Positions 28,148 to 36,025 of a stretch of DNA of 47,021 nt are shown piece after piece. Source of the DNA: a virus. The notes below the pieces were generated by a model. The model was given only the letters and a program-made list of their open reading frames with translations. It was not told the origin of the DNA and did not search any database. The stretch spans positions 1-47,021 of the IMG/VR virus record IMGVR_UViG_3300023117_000029; one strand, 5' to 3'. Made by a program: the position numbers and the translations under genes. Positions within the stretch are counted from its first letter, which is position 1; each line of letters starts with the position of its first letter.

Positions 28148-28591
28148 ATGTCTTTAGGAAATCCTTTTATGGGCCCCGGCGACGTTCCATCTTATCAAAT
28201 GTCTGCGATTCCGTACGTGACGTCGTCAGGTCCCCAAGAGGTTGCCGGTGAAGCAATAAAGATTGAGTTCCCAAACGTAACAAGATTTATTATTGTATCA
28301 AACACGGGTCTCAGTCCTATGAAAATGGGATTTACACTAAACGGTGTAACAGGATCAGGAGCATCCGTGTCAGGGTCAGCTCATGAACAAGTTGCTGATC
28401 ATAATAATTCTTTTCTCGTTGGACCCGGCACTACAACTGGTCGCTTAGAACTTCGTGTCAAAGAGATCTACTTTGTTGAGGCAGTGCCAGCTAACCCTAC
28501 CGACTTCTCACTTATTGCAGGAATCACCCCGATTAAAAATACAATGTTCCCAACTCTAACAGGATCATCTGGGTATATAGGAGTAGGATAA
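28148..28591 (+). CDS. Small putative capsid-associated protein (147 aa)
   Basis: The protein is Gly/Pro/Ser/Thr-rich and beta-type (FPNVTRFIIVSNTG, then MGFTLNGVTGSG and LELRVKEIYFVEA), with no helices or motifs of an enzyme. It starts 3 nt after the protease stop and ends 1 nt before the next gene. The fold type and location among head genes fit a small capsid decoration, vertex or head-completion protein. I do not recognise a family. Confidence 0.55.
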   Translation: MSLGNPFMGPGDVPSYQMSAIPYVTSSGPQEVAGEAIKIEFPNVTRFIIVSNTGLSPMKMGFTLNGVTGSGASVSGSAHEQVADHNNSFLVGPGTTTGRLELRVKEIYFVEAVPANPTDFSLIAGITPIKNTMFPTLTGSSGYIGVG

Positions 28592-28592
28592 A

Positions 28593-29012
28593 ATGGCAAA
28601 GCTAACCAAAAAAGCGCTTAAGCATTTGGTTAAAGAGTGCTTGATTGAAATCTTGGCAGAAGGCATTAGCTCTGAAACGCTTACTGAGTCGAAAAAGCGC
28701 ACCAAGAAAAGTGTTGCACCTGAGAGAGAATTTCTCTCAAGAAAGCGGGCAGCTGACAACATTACATTTGAACAAACAGCAAAGGCTGCATCGCAAGGAT
28801 TGACTGAAGACCCTATTATGCAATCAATATTTGCTGATACTGCTAGAACGACACTTCAAGAGCAAGTTGCTGCATCTAAAATGCCCGCCGCGCCAGCAGG
28901 TGCTGATCGTGCAGCTCAAATAGTCAGTCAAGCAAATCCCGAAGATTTGTTTAAGGGAAATTCAAATTGGGCAACTTTAGCTTTCTCAGACGCCTCTCCC
29001 GCTGCAAAATAG
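28593..29012 (+). CDS. Putative prohead core protein with WATLA motif (139 aa)
   Basis: A basic, helical N-terminus (LTKKALKHLVKECLIEILAEG) is followed by an Ala-rich region and a C-terminal NWATLAFSD segment (W126). The scaffold gp22 ends in RWATLAGINK, so the two head-module proteins share a short motif near their C-termini. This suggests both are inner-core proteins docking at the same site, or substrates of the gp21 protease. No catalytic motif is seen. It starts 1 nt after the previous stop. Function is inferred from context. Confidence 0.55.
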   Translation: MAKLTKKALKHLVKECLIEILAEGISSETLTESKKRTKKSVAPEREFLSRKRAADNITFEQTAKAASQGLTEDPIMQSIFADTARTTLQEQVAASKMPAAPAGADRAAQIVSQANPEDLFKGNSNWATLAFSDASPAAK

Positions 29013-29069
29013 ATTAATTGTTTCAATTCTTGATATGTATTTGTAGACAACTGCACAAGGAGAGCAGAC

Positions 29070-29561
29070 ATGGCTGAAGTACCTATGGGTAATATTGTTC
29101 AAGTTGAACCACCTGAAAATCCAGGATTGCCAGGTAATAGAAATGTTGAATCACTTCAAAAAGCTTTTAAGAATTCACCTACAATTGAGGGTCAGCCGTA
29201 CGCAGGATCAGATGATGCTGTTAAGAAGCAATTTGACGATCTAGTTCTTAAAGGTGAAGTAACAAACGGGTATGGATTTTCTTCATACAATAGAGACTTT
29301 GTAGACGCTCCAGACGTTGCCGCAGTAGAAGAAGACAATGATGGAAATGAAGTTGTTTCACCTTATGCACCAAACGTTGCATCGCCAAATGAAGACGGAA
29401 TTCAAGAAGATCTAGTCAAGCCTTTCAAGGGTGCAGGCGGCGCTTTTGCAGGTAACGGCCTCGAAAATCCTGTCAAAACCTCTGAGCAAACATCTCGAAG
29501 AGGACGCTTAACGCTTGGATCTTTTGGTCTTGGGACAAGAATTCCTCGAGGCGGCGAGTAA
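29070..29561 (+). CDS. Unknown head-module protein (163 aa)
   Basis: An acidic, Pro/Gly/Asn-rich protein with low predicted order; only the C-terminus (RRGRLTLGSFGLGTRIPRGG) is basic and Gly-rich. A CAAGGAG ribosome site precedes its ATG after a 57-nt gap. It lies between core-like genes and bS21. It may be a minor head or internal protein; I recognise no family. Confidence 0.5.
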   Translation: MAEVPMGNIVQVEPPENPGLPGNRNVESLQKAFKNSPTIEGQPYAGSDDAVKKQFDDLVLKGEVTNGYGFSSYNRDFVDAPDVAAVEEDNDGNEVVSPYAPNVASPNEDGIQEDLVKPFKGAGGAFAGNGLENPVKTSEQTSRRGRLTLGSFGLGTRIPRGGE

Positions 29562-29565
29562 GTAA

Positions 29566-30123
29566 ATGAAAAATCTTGTTGAGTACATTAACGGTATTCG
29601 ACCAGATTCTCGCGCCGGATCCGGCTATTCAAATTCTGTCAAAGACACGTCAGGCGTCGGCCGCAACTATACTAAAAATTCATTTTTTCCATACAATGAT
29701 CCTGTTGAGGACGTAGAGCCCCAGGATGCAATTGGTGAACCAGAAACTTTAAGAAAATTTAACGCAAAGCTAAACAGGAATTATGTTAGTAATAATCCTG
29801 CTGGACCTTTTTACACAGATAGAGGAGCTTTTGTCAACGGCGCATCGAGAATAGATTTGATCGGTGAGGTTAAATTCTCAATCCAGAATGCCGACTCCTT
29901 GCTAGAGATACATGATTCTTTAGGAGGTATATCCCAATTTTACGCGATGGGAAATGGTGCTGGAATATACAAGACCCGTACAGGTAAAACTATCGGAATG
30001 AATATTGGTTCTCCAAAGAATGCGATGGCAGTTAAAACCAAAAAAAGAATATACAGGCTAAAAGATTTGCTTCTTCAAGACGAAGAAGAGAATGGTGACA
30101 AGGAAAAAAATGATGAGGAATAA
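29566..30123 (+). CDS. Unknown head-module protein (185 aa)
   Basis: A 185-residue protein, Asn/Gly-rich in the first half, with a conserved-looking middle (YTDRGAFVNGASRIDLIGEV) and a basic then acidic end (KTKKRIYRLKDLLLQDEEEN). No membrane or catalytic motif. It starts 4 nt after the previous gene and its last codons overlap the start of the bS21 gene. Function unknown; minor head protein by context. Confidence 0.5.
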   Translation: MKNLVEYINGIRPDSRAGSGYSNSVKDTSGVGRNYTKNSFFPYNDPVEDVEPQDAIGEPETLRKFNAKLNRNYVSNNPAGPFYTDRGAFVNGASRIDLIGEVKFSIQNADSLLEIHDSLGGISQFYAMGNGAGIYKTRTGKTIGMNIGSPKNAMAVKTKKRIYRLKDLLLQDEEENGDKEKNDEE

Positions 30124-30373
30124 TTATCGCAACAAATTTAATCGCAGAGAAAAGCTTGGACCCCAGTCTGGAACTTGTCTCGAAGTATGGGCCAAAGAAG
30201 GTGAGACAGGTGAAGCTTTAGCCATGAGATTTAAGCGTCAAGTGAAAAGATCAGGGCTTCATGATGAGATAAGAAATGCTTACATGGAGCGGTTCAAATC
30301 TAAGTCCGAGAAGAAAAGAGAGAAGCATCTTAAGGCCTTAAAAAGACTTAAGAGAAACCAGAATAGGTATTAA
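30110..30373 (+). CDS. rpsU: Ribosomal protein bS21 homologue
   Basis: The 87-residue protein matches bacterial ribosomal protein bS21. After a basic lead, EALAMRFKRQVKRSGLHDEI aligns with the bS21 core ([22 protein letters not shown] in E. coli), followed by MERFKSKSEKKREKHLKALK, the Lys/Arg-rich C-terminal helix. bS21 sits near the anti-Shine-Dalgarno end of 16S rRNA, and phage copies in other aquatic phages are thought to change ribosome preference. An AAGG site at 30100-30103 is 6 nt before the ATG at 30110; an earlier in-frame ATG at 30092 is possible. The gene is embedded between head genes and overlaps the preceding one, so it is expressed late, just before the scaffold and capsid. Confidence 0.85.
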   Translation: MMRNNYRNKFNRREKLGPQSGTCLEVWAKEGETGEALAMRFKRQVKRSGLHDEIRNAYMERFKSKSEKKREKHLKALKRLKRNQNRY

Positions 30374-30398
30374 TTTTTGATTTTTTTTATTTCCACAA

Positions 30399-30406
30399 AT
30401 ATTTAA
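30399..30406 (+). promoter_or_regulatory. ATATTTAA octamer, candidate late promoter element
   Basis: ATATTTAA within CAAATATTTAACAG is 21 nt before the scaffold ATG at 30428. It differs in the last base from the ATATTTAT motif found before other late genes. Promoter role inferred. Confidence 0.35.
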
Positions 30407-30427
30407 CAGTGTAGATGGGTGATTATT

Positions 30428-32041
30428 ATGTCTAATAGCCTTTTTAAAGATGCGCTTGCAGATGCCAAGAAACTTCGCGAAATCGCGGAGCAAAATGCCA
30501 AGAATTCAATTATAGAGTCGATAGCCCCAAAGATTCGAGAAATGATCGAAAAACAGATCCTCGGGGACTTTTCTGATTTGAATGATGAGGCAGATATTTT
30601 TGAGTCTGACGAGCATGACCAGGAACTTGATCTCACAGTAGAGGCAGCTCAAGAGTTGCAGAAAATGCTGGGCGGGGTCACTGATGAGAAAATCGAACTT
30701 TCAGCTCGTAGACTTGAAGAAACTGTTGCGGAACTTACCGTTCAAGTTTCTGCTGGTGTAAACGAGGAAGTGCTTGAAGCTTTCGAAGCTAAAGTCGCTG
30801 AACTCACTGAGCAAAAGCTTGTGTTAGCAGAAGATGTTGAAAATGAATTTGCTGACAAGTACAATGTTCTTTGGGAAAACCTGAACGAAGCAAATGCTCA
30901 GATTCAAGTCGCTCATAAGGCTACAGTTCGTGTTGAGGCTCTGCAGGAAGTATTCTCAGAGATCACAGAAAAGAATCCAGCTGAATTAAACGAAGCGGAT
31001 CTTAATAACTACATAACACTCGTTGGAATTGCAGACACAGCAATTCGAACACTACTTGAAAATTTAGACGAGCGTGCAAATGATAACAGCATGCTTTCAC
31101 AAACCTTTACTAATCTTTTAGAGACCGTAGAAAATAACAAAAAGGAGCTTGGAACAATGAAGAGATCTCTACGCGACCTTCTTTCTGAGGAAAGAATTAC
31201 CATTGAACTTGACTTGGGGGATGACGTAGAAGTTGATGCCTCTGAAGTTGTTGCAACTGTCGTTGACGCTGAAGAAGACGAAGAAGCTGAAGGCGAAGAA
31301 GTCGAAGGCGAAGAAGCTGAAGAGCTTGCAGTTGACGATGAGCTTGACGCTGTTGAGGACGAAGAAGAGGCAGAAGAAATGGTTGCCGAAGAAGATATCG
31401 TTCTTGAAGTTGACGGTGATGACCTTGAGGCAGCCCTCGCTGAGATGGTTGCTGAGATGACAGAAGCATCTGAAGAAGATGCAGAAGATCTGAATGAGTC
31501 CGAAGAAGTTGAACTTACCGACGACACAGTCATCGAGATATCTGAGTCCATGCTCCGTGATGAACTTGCAAAAATTCGCTCCCTTAACGAAGCTGAAGAA
31601 GCTGAAGAAGTTGAGGAAGAAACAATTAATGAAAATGAAGAAGCCCAAGAAGTGGTCGCCGAAGAGCAAAATGACCAACTTAATGAAAAACTCGAAGCAT
31701 ATGAAGAGGCAATTGATGAGCTTAAGGGCCAGCTCGGAGAGATGAACCTCTTTAACGCAAAACTACTCTACACTAATAAGCTGCTTATGAATAGTGATCT
31801 GACTCAGGCACAACGCGCACGTGCCATCGAATCACTCGATGAGGCGAGAAGCTTGAGAGAAGTGAAGCTGCTTTTCAAGACTCTTACTGAGTCTTTTAAC
31901 AAGCGTTCTAAGGAAACAGTTACTGAATCCAAGCAACGCATCGTTGGTTCTGCAAGTCGTGCAACGCGTACCGCAGGTGCTTCCCTGAATGAATCCACTG
32001 AGGCTTCACGTTGGGCAACGCTGGCAGGAATTAACAAGTAG
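30428..32041 (+). CDS. 22: Prohead scaffold protein (gp22-like)
   Basis: The 537-residue protein has an extended helical N-terminus and the gp22 hallmark near its C-terminus, GEMNLFNAKLLYTNKLLMNS, followed by LKTLTESF-type helices. Between about residues 265 and 425 lies a very acidic region (Glu/Asp/Ala/Val runs) that makes it twice the length of T4 gp22 (269). It forms the prohead core around which gp23 assembles and is then cut by gp21. GGGTGA at 30416-30421 fits the ATG at 30428 better than an in-frame GTG at 30419. The C-terminus ends in RWATLAGINK, a motif shared with the 139-residue protein. Confidence 0.92.
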   Translation: MSNSLFKDALADAKKLREIAEQNAKNSIIESIAPKIREMIEKQILGDFSDLNDEADIFESDEHDQELDLTVEAAQELQKMLGGVTDEKIELSARRLEETVAELTVQVSAGVNEEVLEAFEAKVAELTEQKLVLAEDVENEFADKYNVLWENLNEANAQIQVAHKATVRVEALQEVFSEITEKNPAELNEADLNNYITLVGIADTAIRTLLENLDERANDNSMLSQTFTNLLETVENNKKELGTMKRSLRDLLSEERITIELDLGDDVEVDASEVVATVVDAEEDEEAEGEEVEGEEAEELAVDDELDAVEDEEEAEEMVAEEDIVLEVDGDDLEAALAEMVAEMTEASEEDAEDLNESEEVELTDDTVIEISESMLRDELAKIRSLNEAEEAEEVEEETINENEEAQEVVAEEQNDQLNEKLEAYEEAIDELKGQLGEMNLFNAKLLYTNKLLMNSDLTQAQRARAIESLDEARSLREVKLLFKTLTESFNKRSKETVTESKQRIVGSASRATRTAGASLNESTEASRWATLAGINK

Positions 32042-32101
32042 TACTTTATTTCTTTTAATAAATTTTTTAACACTAACATAAATCTTTTAAGGAGATTTAA
32101 A

Positions 32102-34012
32102 ATGAATAAGTTTTCTCTTGAGTCTTTGACTGAGGGAATCCGCTCTCGTCACTTGGGTGAAGAAAACGCTCGCCTGACAGAGAAGTGGGGTCGCACAGGT
32201 CTTCTGCGTGGTCTTGATGGTGTTGCTCGTGAAAACATGGGTCGCCTTCTTGAGAACCAGGCAGCAGAACTTCTTCGTGAGCAGTCCTCCATCTCTACAG
32301 GTGGCGGCGGTCTCGCATCCTCTGGTGACCTTCGCGGTTTCTCTAACATCGCATTCCCAATCGTCCGCCGTGTCTTCGGTGGTTTGGTTGCAAACGAGCT
32401 GGTTTCCATCCAGCCAATGAGCCTTCCTTCCGGACTGCTCTTCTACCTTGATTACACCTACGGCTCCAACGTTGGTGGTGACGCATCCCTGACCACAGGC
32501 GACGCAGGTACCAACAACCAAGAAACATACAGCCGTGGTGATTCTATCTACAACAACCCAACAGGCAAGGGCGTCCGCTCCGGTTCTTTGGCAACAGGCG
32601 GTCAGTACGATCTCGCAGGCGCAACCTACTCCAAGGTGCACAGCTCCTCTCTGATCAACTCTCTCGTTGCTTCTGGTGCGTTCCAAGGCACAACAAGCCT
32701 CATTGATGGCGCAGTTTGCTTTGCAACTGGTACAGACGGTCGTCTGCTCCAGTTCGACCCACAGGTTACAACCCTGATCGAAGAAGATGCAGCTTCAGGT
32801 CTTGCAATTGATGGAAGCGGTCAGTTCCAGCTTCTTATGATTGACTTGAATGAATTTGCTGACACTGTTGATCTGACAAATGTCAAGGATATTTCCTTGT
32901 TTGCAGCTCAAAATACAGTTGGCATGGCTGTCCCAGGTGAAGATTTCCAAGGTGGACAGAATGTTCTTAACATTCGTCGTTTGAACCAGCTTGGTACATT
33001 TACAGGTGGCGCTTTTACAGCTAATCCTCTAGTCACACGTGACACCGCTAACTCTGTTCTTCTTGCAGTTGTTTCTGGTACACACGTTGGCGTCCAGACT
33101 GGTGGCTCAACAAACCTTACAGCATCTTTCGCAATTGCTGACTCTCTGAACGTCGAAGACGGTGTCGGTTCCACCCTCACCATTCCTTCCTTCGAGTCTG
33201 ACTTCGGTGCAACACCTTCCCCAGTCATTCCTGAGATTGACATCAAGGTTGAGTCCATCGCAGTTACAGCAGCAACTCGTAAGCTGCGCGCTCGCTGGTC
33301 CCCAGAACTCGCACAAGATCTCAACGCATACCACTCGCTGGATGCAGAAGTTGAGCTCACACAGATCCTCTCCGAGCAAGTTGCTCTGGAAATCGATCGC
33401 GAGATTCTTAACGACCTCCTCACCGAAGCACGTGGTGCAAACCTCTTCTGGTCCCGTGCACCAGGTAAGTTCGTCAACAAGGAAACAGGTTCAGAAGTTG
33501 AGCTTTCTTCCGCGCTGGCAGCTGGCCCACGCTTCACAGGTACAGTTCGCGAATGGTACGAAACACTCGTTGAGACAATCATCGACGTTGCAAACACCAT
33601 TCACCGTAAGACTCTGCGTGGATCTGCAAACTTCATCGTGGTTTCCCCTGATATGGCAACCATCCTTGAAGCTTCCGTCCTCTACCGTCCATCCTACAGC
33701 TTGGACGGGGAAGGTCAAGTCTCCAGCCCATTCACACTGGGTGCAGAGAAGGTTGGTACATTGAGCAACCGCTTCACGGTCTACAAAGATCCTTACTTCC
33801 CACGTAACAAGGTTCTCGTTGGTTACAAGGGCGGATCTTACCTTGAGACCGGATACGTATACGCTCCATACGTACCGCTGATCGTCACACCTACCATTTT
33901 CGCACCAGAAGACTTCACACCTCGCAAGGGCGTGATGACTCGCTACGGTAAGAAGATGGTTCGCGCTGACTTCTACGGAACAGTTACCTGCTTGGATCTC
34001 AATGTGATCTAA
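32102..34012 (+). CDS. 23: Major capsid protein (gp23-like)
   Basis: The 636-residue HK97-fold capsid protein of the T4 type. Recognisable segments are ENMGRLLENQ, the FPIVRRVFGGLVANELVSIQPM stretch near residue 80-100, RARWSPELAQDLNAYHSLDAE followed by ELTQILSEQVALEIDREIL, and a C-terminal FTPRKGVMTRYGKKMVR. It is longer than T4 gp23 (521), with a Gly/Thr-rich insertion in the middle. Processing of the first tens of residues by gp21 is expected. A strong AAGGAG site precedes the ATG. Codon use is far more GC-rich and biased than in neighbours (CGC, CGT, CTC, ACC), as expected for the most abundant protein. Three hairpins and a terminator follow. Confidence 0.96.
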   Translation: MNKFSLESLTEGIRSRHLGEENARLTEKWGRTGLLRGLDGVARENMGRLLENQAAELLREQSSISTGGGGLASSGDLRGFSNIAFPIVRRVFGGLVANELVSIQPMSLPSGLLFYLDYTYGSNVGGDASLTTGDAGTNNQETYSRGDSIYNNPTGKGVRSGSLATGGQYDLAGATYSKVHSSSLINSLVASGAFQGTTSLIDGAVCFATGTDGRLLQFDPQVTTLIEEDAASGLAIDGSGQFQLLMIDLNEFADTVDLTNVKDISLFAAQNTVGMAVPGEDFQGGQNVLNIRRLNQLGTFTGGAFTANPLVTRDTANSVLLAVVSGTHVGVQTGGSTNLTASFAIADSLNVEDGVGSTLTIPSFESDFGATPSPVIPEIDIKVESIAVTAATRKLRARWSPELAQDLNAYHSLDAEVELTQILSEQVALEIDREILNDLLTEARGANLFWSRAPGKFVNKETGSEVELSSALAAGPRFTGTVREWYETLVETIIDVANTIHRKTLRGSANFIVVSPDMATILEASVLYRPSYSLDGEGQVSSPFTLGAEKVGTLSNRFTVYKDPYFPRNKVLVGYKGGSYLETGYVYAPYVPLIVTPTIFAPEDFTPRKGVMTRYGKKMVRADFYGTVTCLDLNVI

Positions 34013-34014
34013 TC

Positions 34015-34046
34015 GGAAACTAGTTTCCAATAGGATTTGATTCCTA
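34015..34046 (+). other. Two hairpins after the capsid gene
   Basis: GGAAAC (34015-34020), TA, GTTTCC (34023-34028), then TAGGA (34031-34035), a short loop, TCCTA (34042-34046). They precede the strong terminator at 34050, the same three-hairpin order seen after the fibre gene at 491-571. Likely 3'-end protection of an abundant mRNA. Confidence 0.5.
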
Positions 34047-34049
34047 GAA

Positions 34050-34079
34050 GGGCCGCCCATTCGGGCGGCCCTTTTTTTT
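34050..34079 (+). terminator. Intrinsic terminator after the major capsid gene
   Basis: A perfect 9-bp GC stem GGGCCGCCC / GGGCGGCCC with an ATTC loop is followed by eight T residues. It ends transcription after gene 23, so the neck/tail genes that follow need their own promoter. Confidence 0.95.
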
Positions 34080-34173
34080 GCTCGAATTTAGACTGAAGAT
34101 TTGAAGTTTGATTGATGTATCTTCTTCAAGTCGATACTTAGTTATGTCCAACTGGGTATTTAAGGAGAGATGC

Positions 34174-35346
34174 GTGGCAACTTTTGCAAACACATTAAAC
34201 CCAACACCTTTTGGTGCTTTTGACACTGATGTAGATTTTCAAACAGATGCTGACAGTATGGTCACTTTTGTTAAAAGAAAACTCGGCGATGATATTCTCT
34301 CTGTCGAGCTAACAAAAAAGCAAGTCTGGGCGTGTTTTGAAGAAGCATTCTTTCAGTACGGCCAAATTGTCAATGAGTACCAAGCAAGATCGCAGCTTTC
34401 TACATTTTTAGGAACTCCTACAGGTTCTCTTTCTGGTTCTGAGCAAAAATACCCAAGAGATACACTTGAGTTTTTGGTAAGGCAAGCTGAGCCCTATGCT
34501 TTTGAAGCATCAATTGGAGGAAACTATAATTCAATATCTGGATCTATTACCCTTGAGGCAGGTAGACAAGATTACGATCTCTATGATGAACTCAAGGATG
34601 AAGGTGGTGATTTATTATTCTCCTCTTCTTTAAATAAAAATAATACGAGAATGAAAATTCAAGAAGTGTTTCACTTCAATCCACAGGCTGCGTATCGATT
34701 TTTTGATACAACATCAGCTATCAACTATCTCAACAATGAGTTTAGTTTTGAATCTTTCACTCCTGAAACTATCTTTTATGTGTTGCCTGTTTTTGAAGAT
34801 ATCTTAAGAGCAGGACAGATGAACGTTTCTCACCGAGTACGTAGATCAAATTATTACTACAAAGTAATAGGTACAAAAATTAGAATATTTCCAATGCCAA
34901 CGGGAGATCAAACAAATAGAAATCTTTGGGTCAGAGTAGGATTTGCTCCTGATCCACTTGATCCTCCTTTTGGAGATGATACTATATACGGGGTTTCTAA
35001 CCTTTCAAATGTACCGTTTGGTGATCTTGAATATTCTCGAGTGAATAGCATTGGTCGACAATGGGTAAGACAGTATACACTTGCATTGGCAACAGAGCTT
35101 CTTGGGCACGTTAGATCTAAATTTTCTACGATGCCAATTCCAAATAACACCGTCCAGCTTGATGGATCTACATTGGTTACGCAAGGTCGTGATGATAAGA
35201 GGGAGTTAAACGGAAAACTTCGTGAAATGCTTGAGTCTCTTACATATGACAAGATTATCGAAATGAACGCAACCAAAGCTGAAAACATTCAGAGACAACT
35301 TAAGACAGTGCCGATTCCAAATGGTCGCGCTATTACAATGGGGTAG
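34174..35346 (+). CDS. 13: Neck protein (gp13-like)
   Basis: The start is taken as GTG at 34174, because an ideal AAGGAGAG (34162-34169) sits 6 nt before its SD core; the protein then begins MATFANTLNPTPFGAFDTD. Upstream in-frame ATGs at 34108 and 34144 have no ribosome site. The 390-residue protein fits gp13 of T4-like phages: VTFVKRKLGDDILSVELTKK, FEEAFFQYGQIVNEYQ, and a C-terminal region ending in a helix-rich segment. gp13 with gp14 closes the filled head and joins the tail. It is longer than T4 gp13 (309). The 161-nt gap before it holds the capsid-gene terminator and an AT-rich leader. Confidence 0.8.
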   Translation: MATFANTLNPTPFGAFDTDVDFQTDADSMVTFVKRKLGDDILSVELTKKQVWACFEEAFFQYGQIVNEYQARSQLSTFLGTPTGSLSGSEQKYPRDTLEFLVRQAEPYAFEASIGGNYNSISGSITLEAGRQDYDLYDELKDEGGDLLFSSSLNKNNTRMKIQEVFHFNPQAAYRFFDTTSAINYLNNEFSFESFTPETIFYVLPVFEDILRAGQMNVSHRVRRSNYYYKVIGTKIRIFPMPTGDQTNRNLWVRVGFAPDPLDPPFGDDTIYGVSNLSNVPFGDLEYSRVNSIGRQWVRQYTLALATELLGHVRSKFSTMPIPNNTVQLDGSTLVTQGRDDKRELNGKLREMLESLTYDKIIEMNATKAENIQRQLKTVPIPNGRAITMG

Positions 35347-35354
35347 GGTAAAAA

Positions 35355-36020
35355 TTGGGTAGATTATTTATCACACCTAGAGAGATTGATTTAGTCAATG
35401 ATCTCACAAAAGAATTGATAAAAGATGTAGTGGGCCAAAAGATCTACTACTACTCTATTTCTCTTACCAAGACAAAGATTAATACGCTTTATGATGAAGC
35501 TCCTGAAAAAATCTTTGAAAACCCCGTTGAGATAAACTGTTTTGTAAATTACAAAGAACCCTCTTATAACATCGGTAAGTTTGGTGTTGATGAGACACAA
35601 AATATCGAAGCATATATTCAATATCGAGATCTTGTCGATAAAGGCATTGAGATTGATGTGGGTGACTTCTTTTCCTATGGTGATGTCTTCTTTGAGATTA
35701 CTTCTGCAACAAAAATTAAAGAGCTGTTCGGTCAGATCGAATACGGTGACGGATTTAGGCTTATTGGTAAACAGGCAAGAAAAGAACAGTTTGTTACACA
35801 CGTTATTGGACCTACTGATGAAAAATACTCTGATGAAGATGCAGTACAGGAAACTTTTGTACAGCAAAGAGGATTTGAATCTAACAAAGAAGGTGTCACC
35901 GGAGACATTAGAGATCTTCAAAAGCGTGATGTTCTTGATACACCTCTTTCTGGTCCTCAAGAAGTGTCACCTAAAGGTTCCAATTCAGAAGCTGGATCTT
36001 CTTTTTACGATGATGAGTGA
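35355..36020 (+). CDS. 14: Neck protein (gp14-like)
   Basis: A 221-residue protein with a TTG start, read from GGGTAAAAATTGGGT with a GGGT site upstream. It follows gp13 by 8 nt. The region KIYYYSISLTKTKINTLYDE, then FENPVEINCFVN, KFGVDETQNIEAYIQ and EIDVGDFFSYGDVFFEITS, corresponds to the gp14 head-completion family. The C-terminal 60 residues are acidic and probably disordered. Together with gp13 it forms the neck collar to which the tail attaches. T4 gp14 is 256 residues, so the length fits. Confidence 0.75.
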   Translation: MGRLFITPREIDLVNDLTKELIKDVVGQKIYYYSISLTKTKINTLYDEAPEKIFENPVEINCFVNYKEPSYNIGKFGVDETQNIEAYIQYRDLVDKGIEIDVGDFFSYGDVFFEITSATKIKELFGQIEYGDGFRLIGKQARKEQFVTHVIGPTDEKYSDEDAVQETFVQQRGFESNKEGVTGDIRDLQKRDVLDTPLSGPQEVSPKGSNSEAGSSFYDDE

Positions 36021-36025
36021 TCAAA

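Noticed and set aside
30092-30109. Earlier start of bS21 at ATG 30092
   Set aside because: It has no ribosome site; AAGG at 30100-30103 serves ATG 30110. The difference is six residues.
31009-31551. Long minus-strand Ser-rich ORF
   Set aside because: It is the reverse image of the GAA/GAT-rich acidic region of the scaffold gene; low-complexity Ser runs and no ribosome site.
32908-33600. 230-residue minus-strand ORF opposite the capsid gene
   Set aside because: It arises from the strong codon bias of gene 23; no start context and no recognisable protein features.
34108-34173. Earlier start of gp13 at ATG 34108 or 34144
   Set aside because: No Shine-Dalgarno before either, while AAGGAG at 34162-34167 points to GTG 34174, and the added residues do not look like a protein start of this family.
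35391-35960. 189-residue minus-strand ORF opposite gp14
   Set aside because: Phe/Ile/Cys-rich antisense translation of an AT-rich gene; no ribosome site and a shadow of a recognised neck gene.
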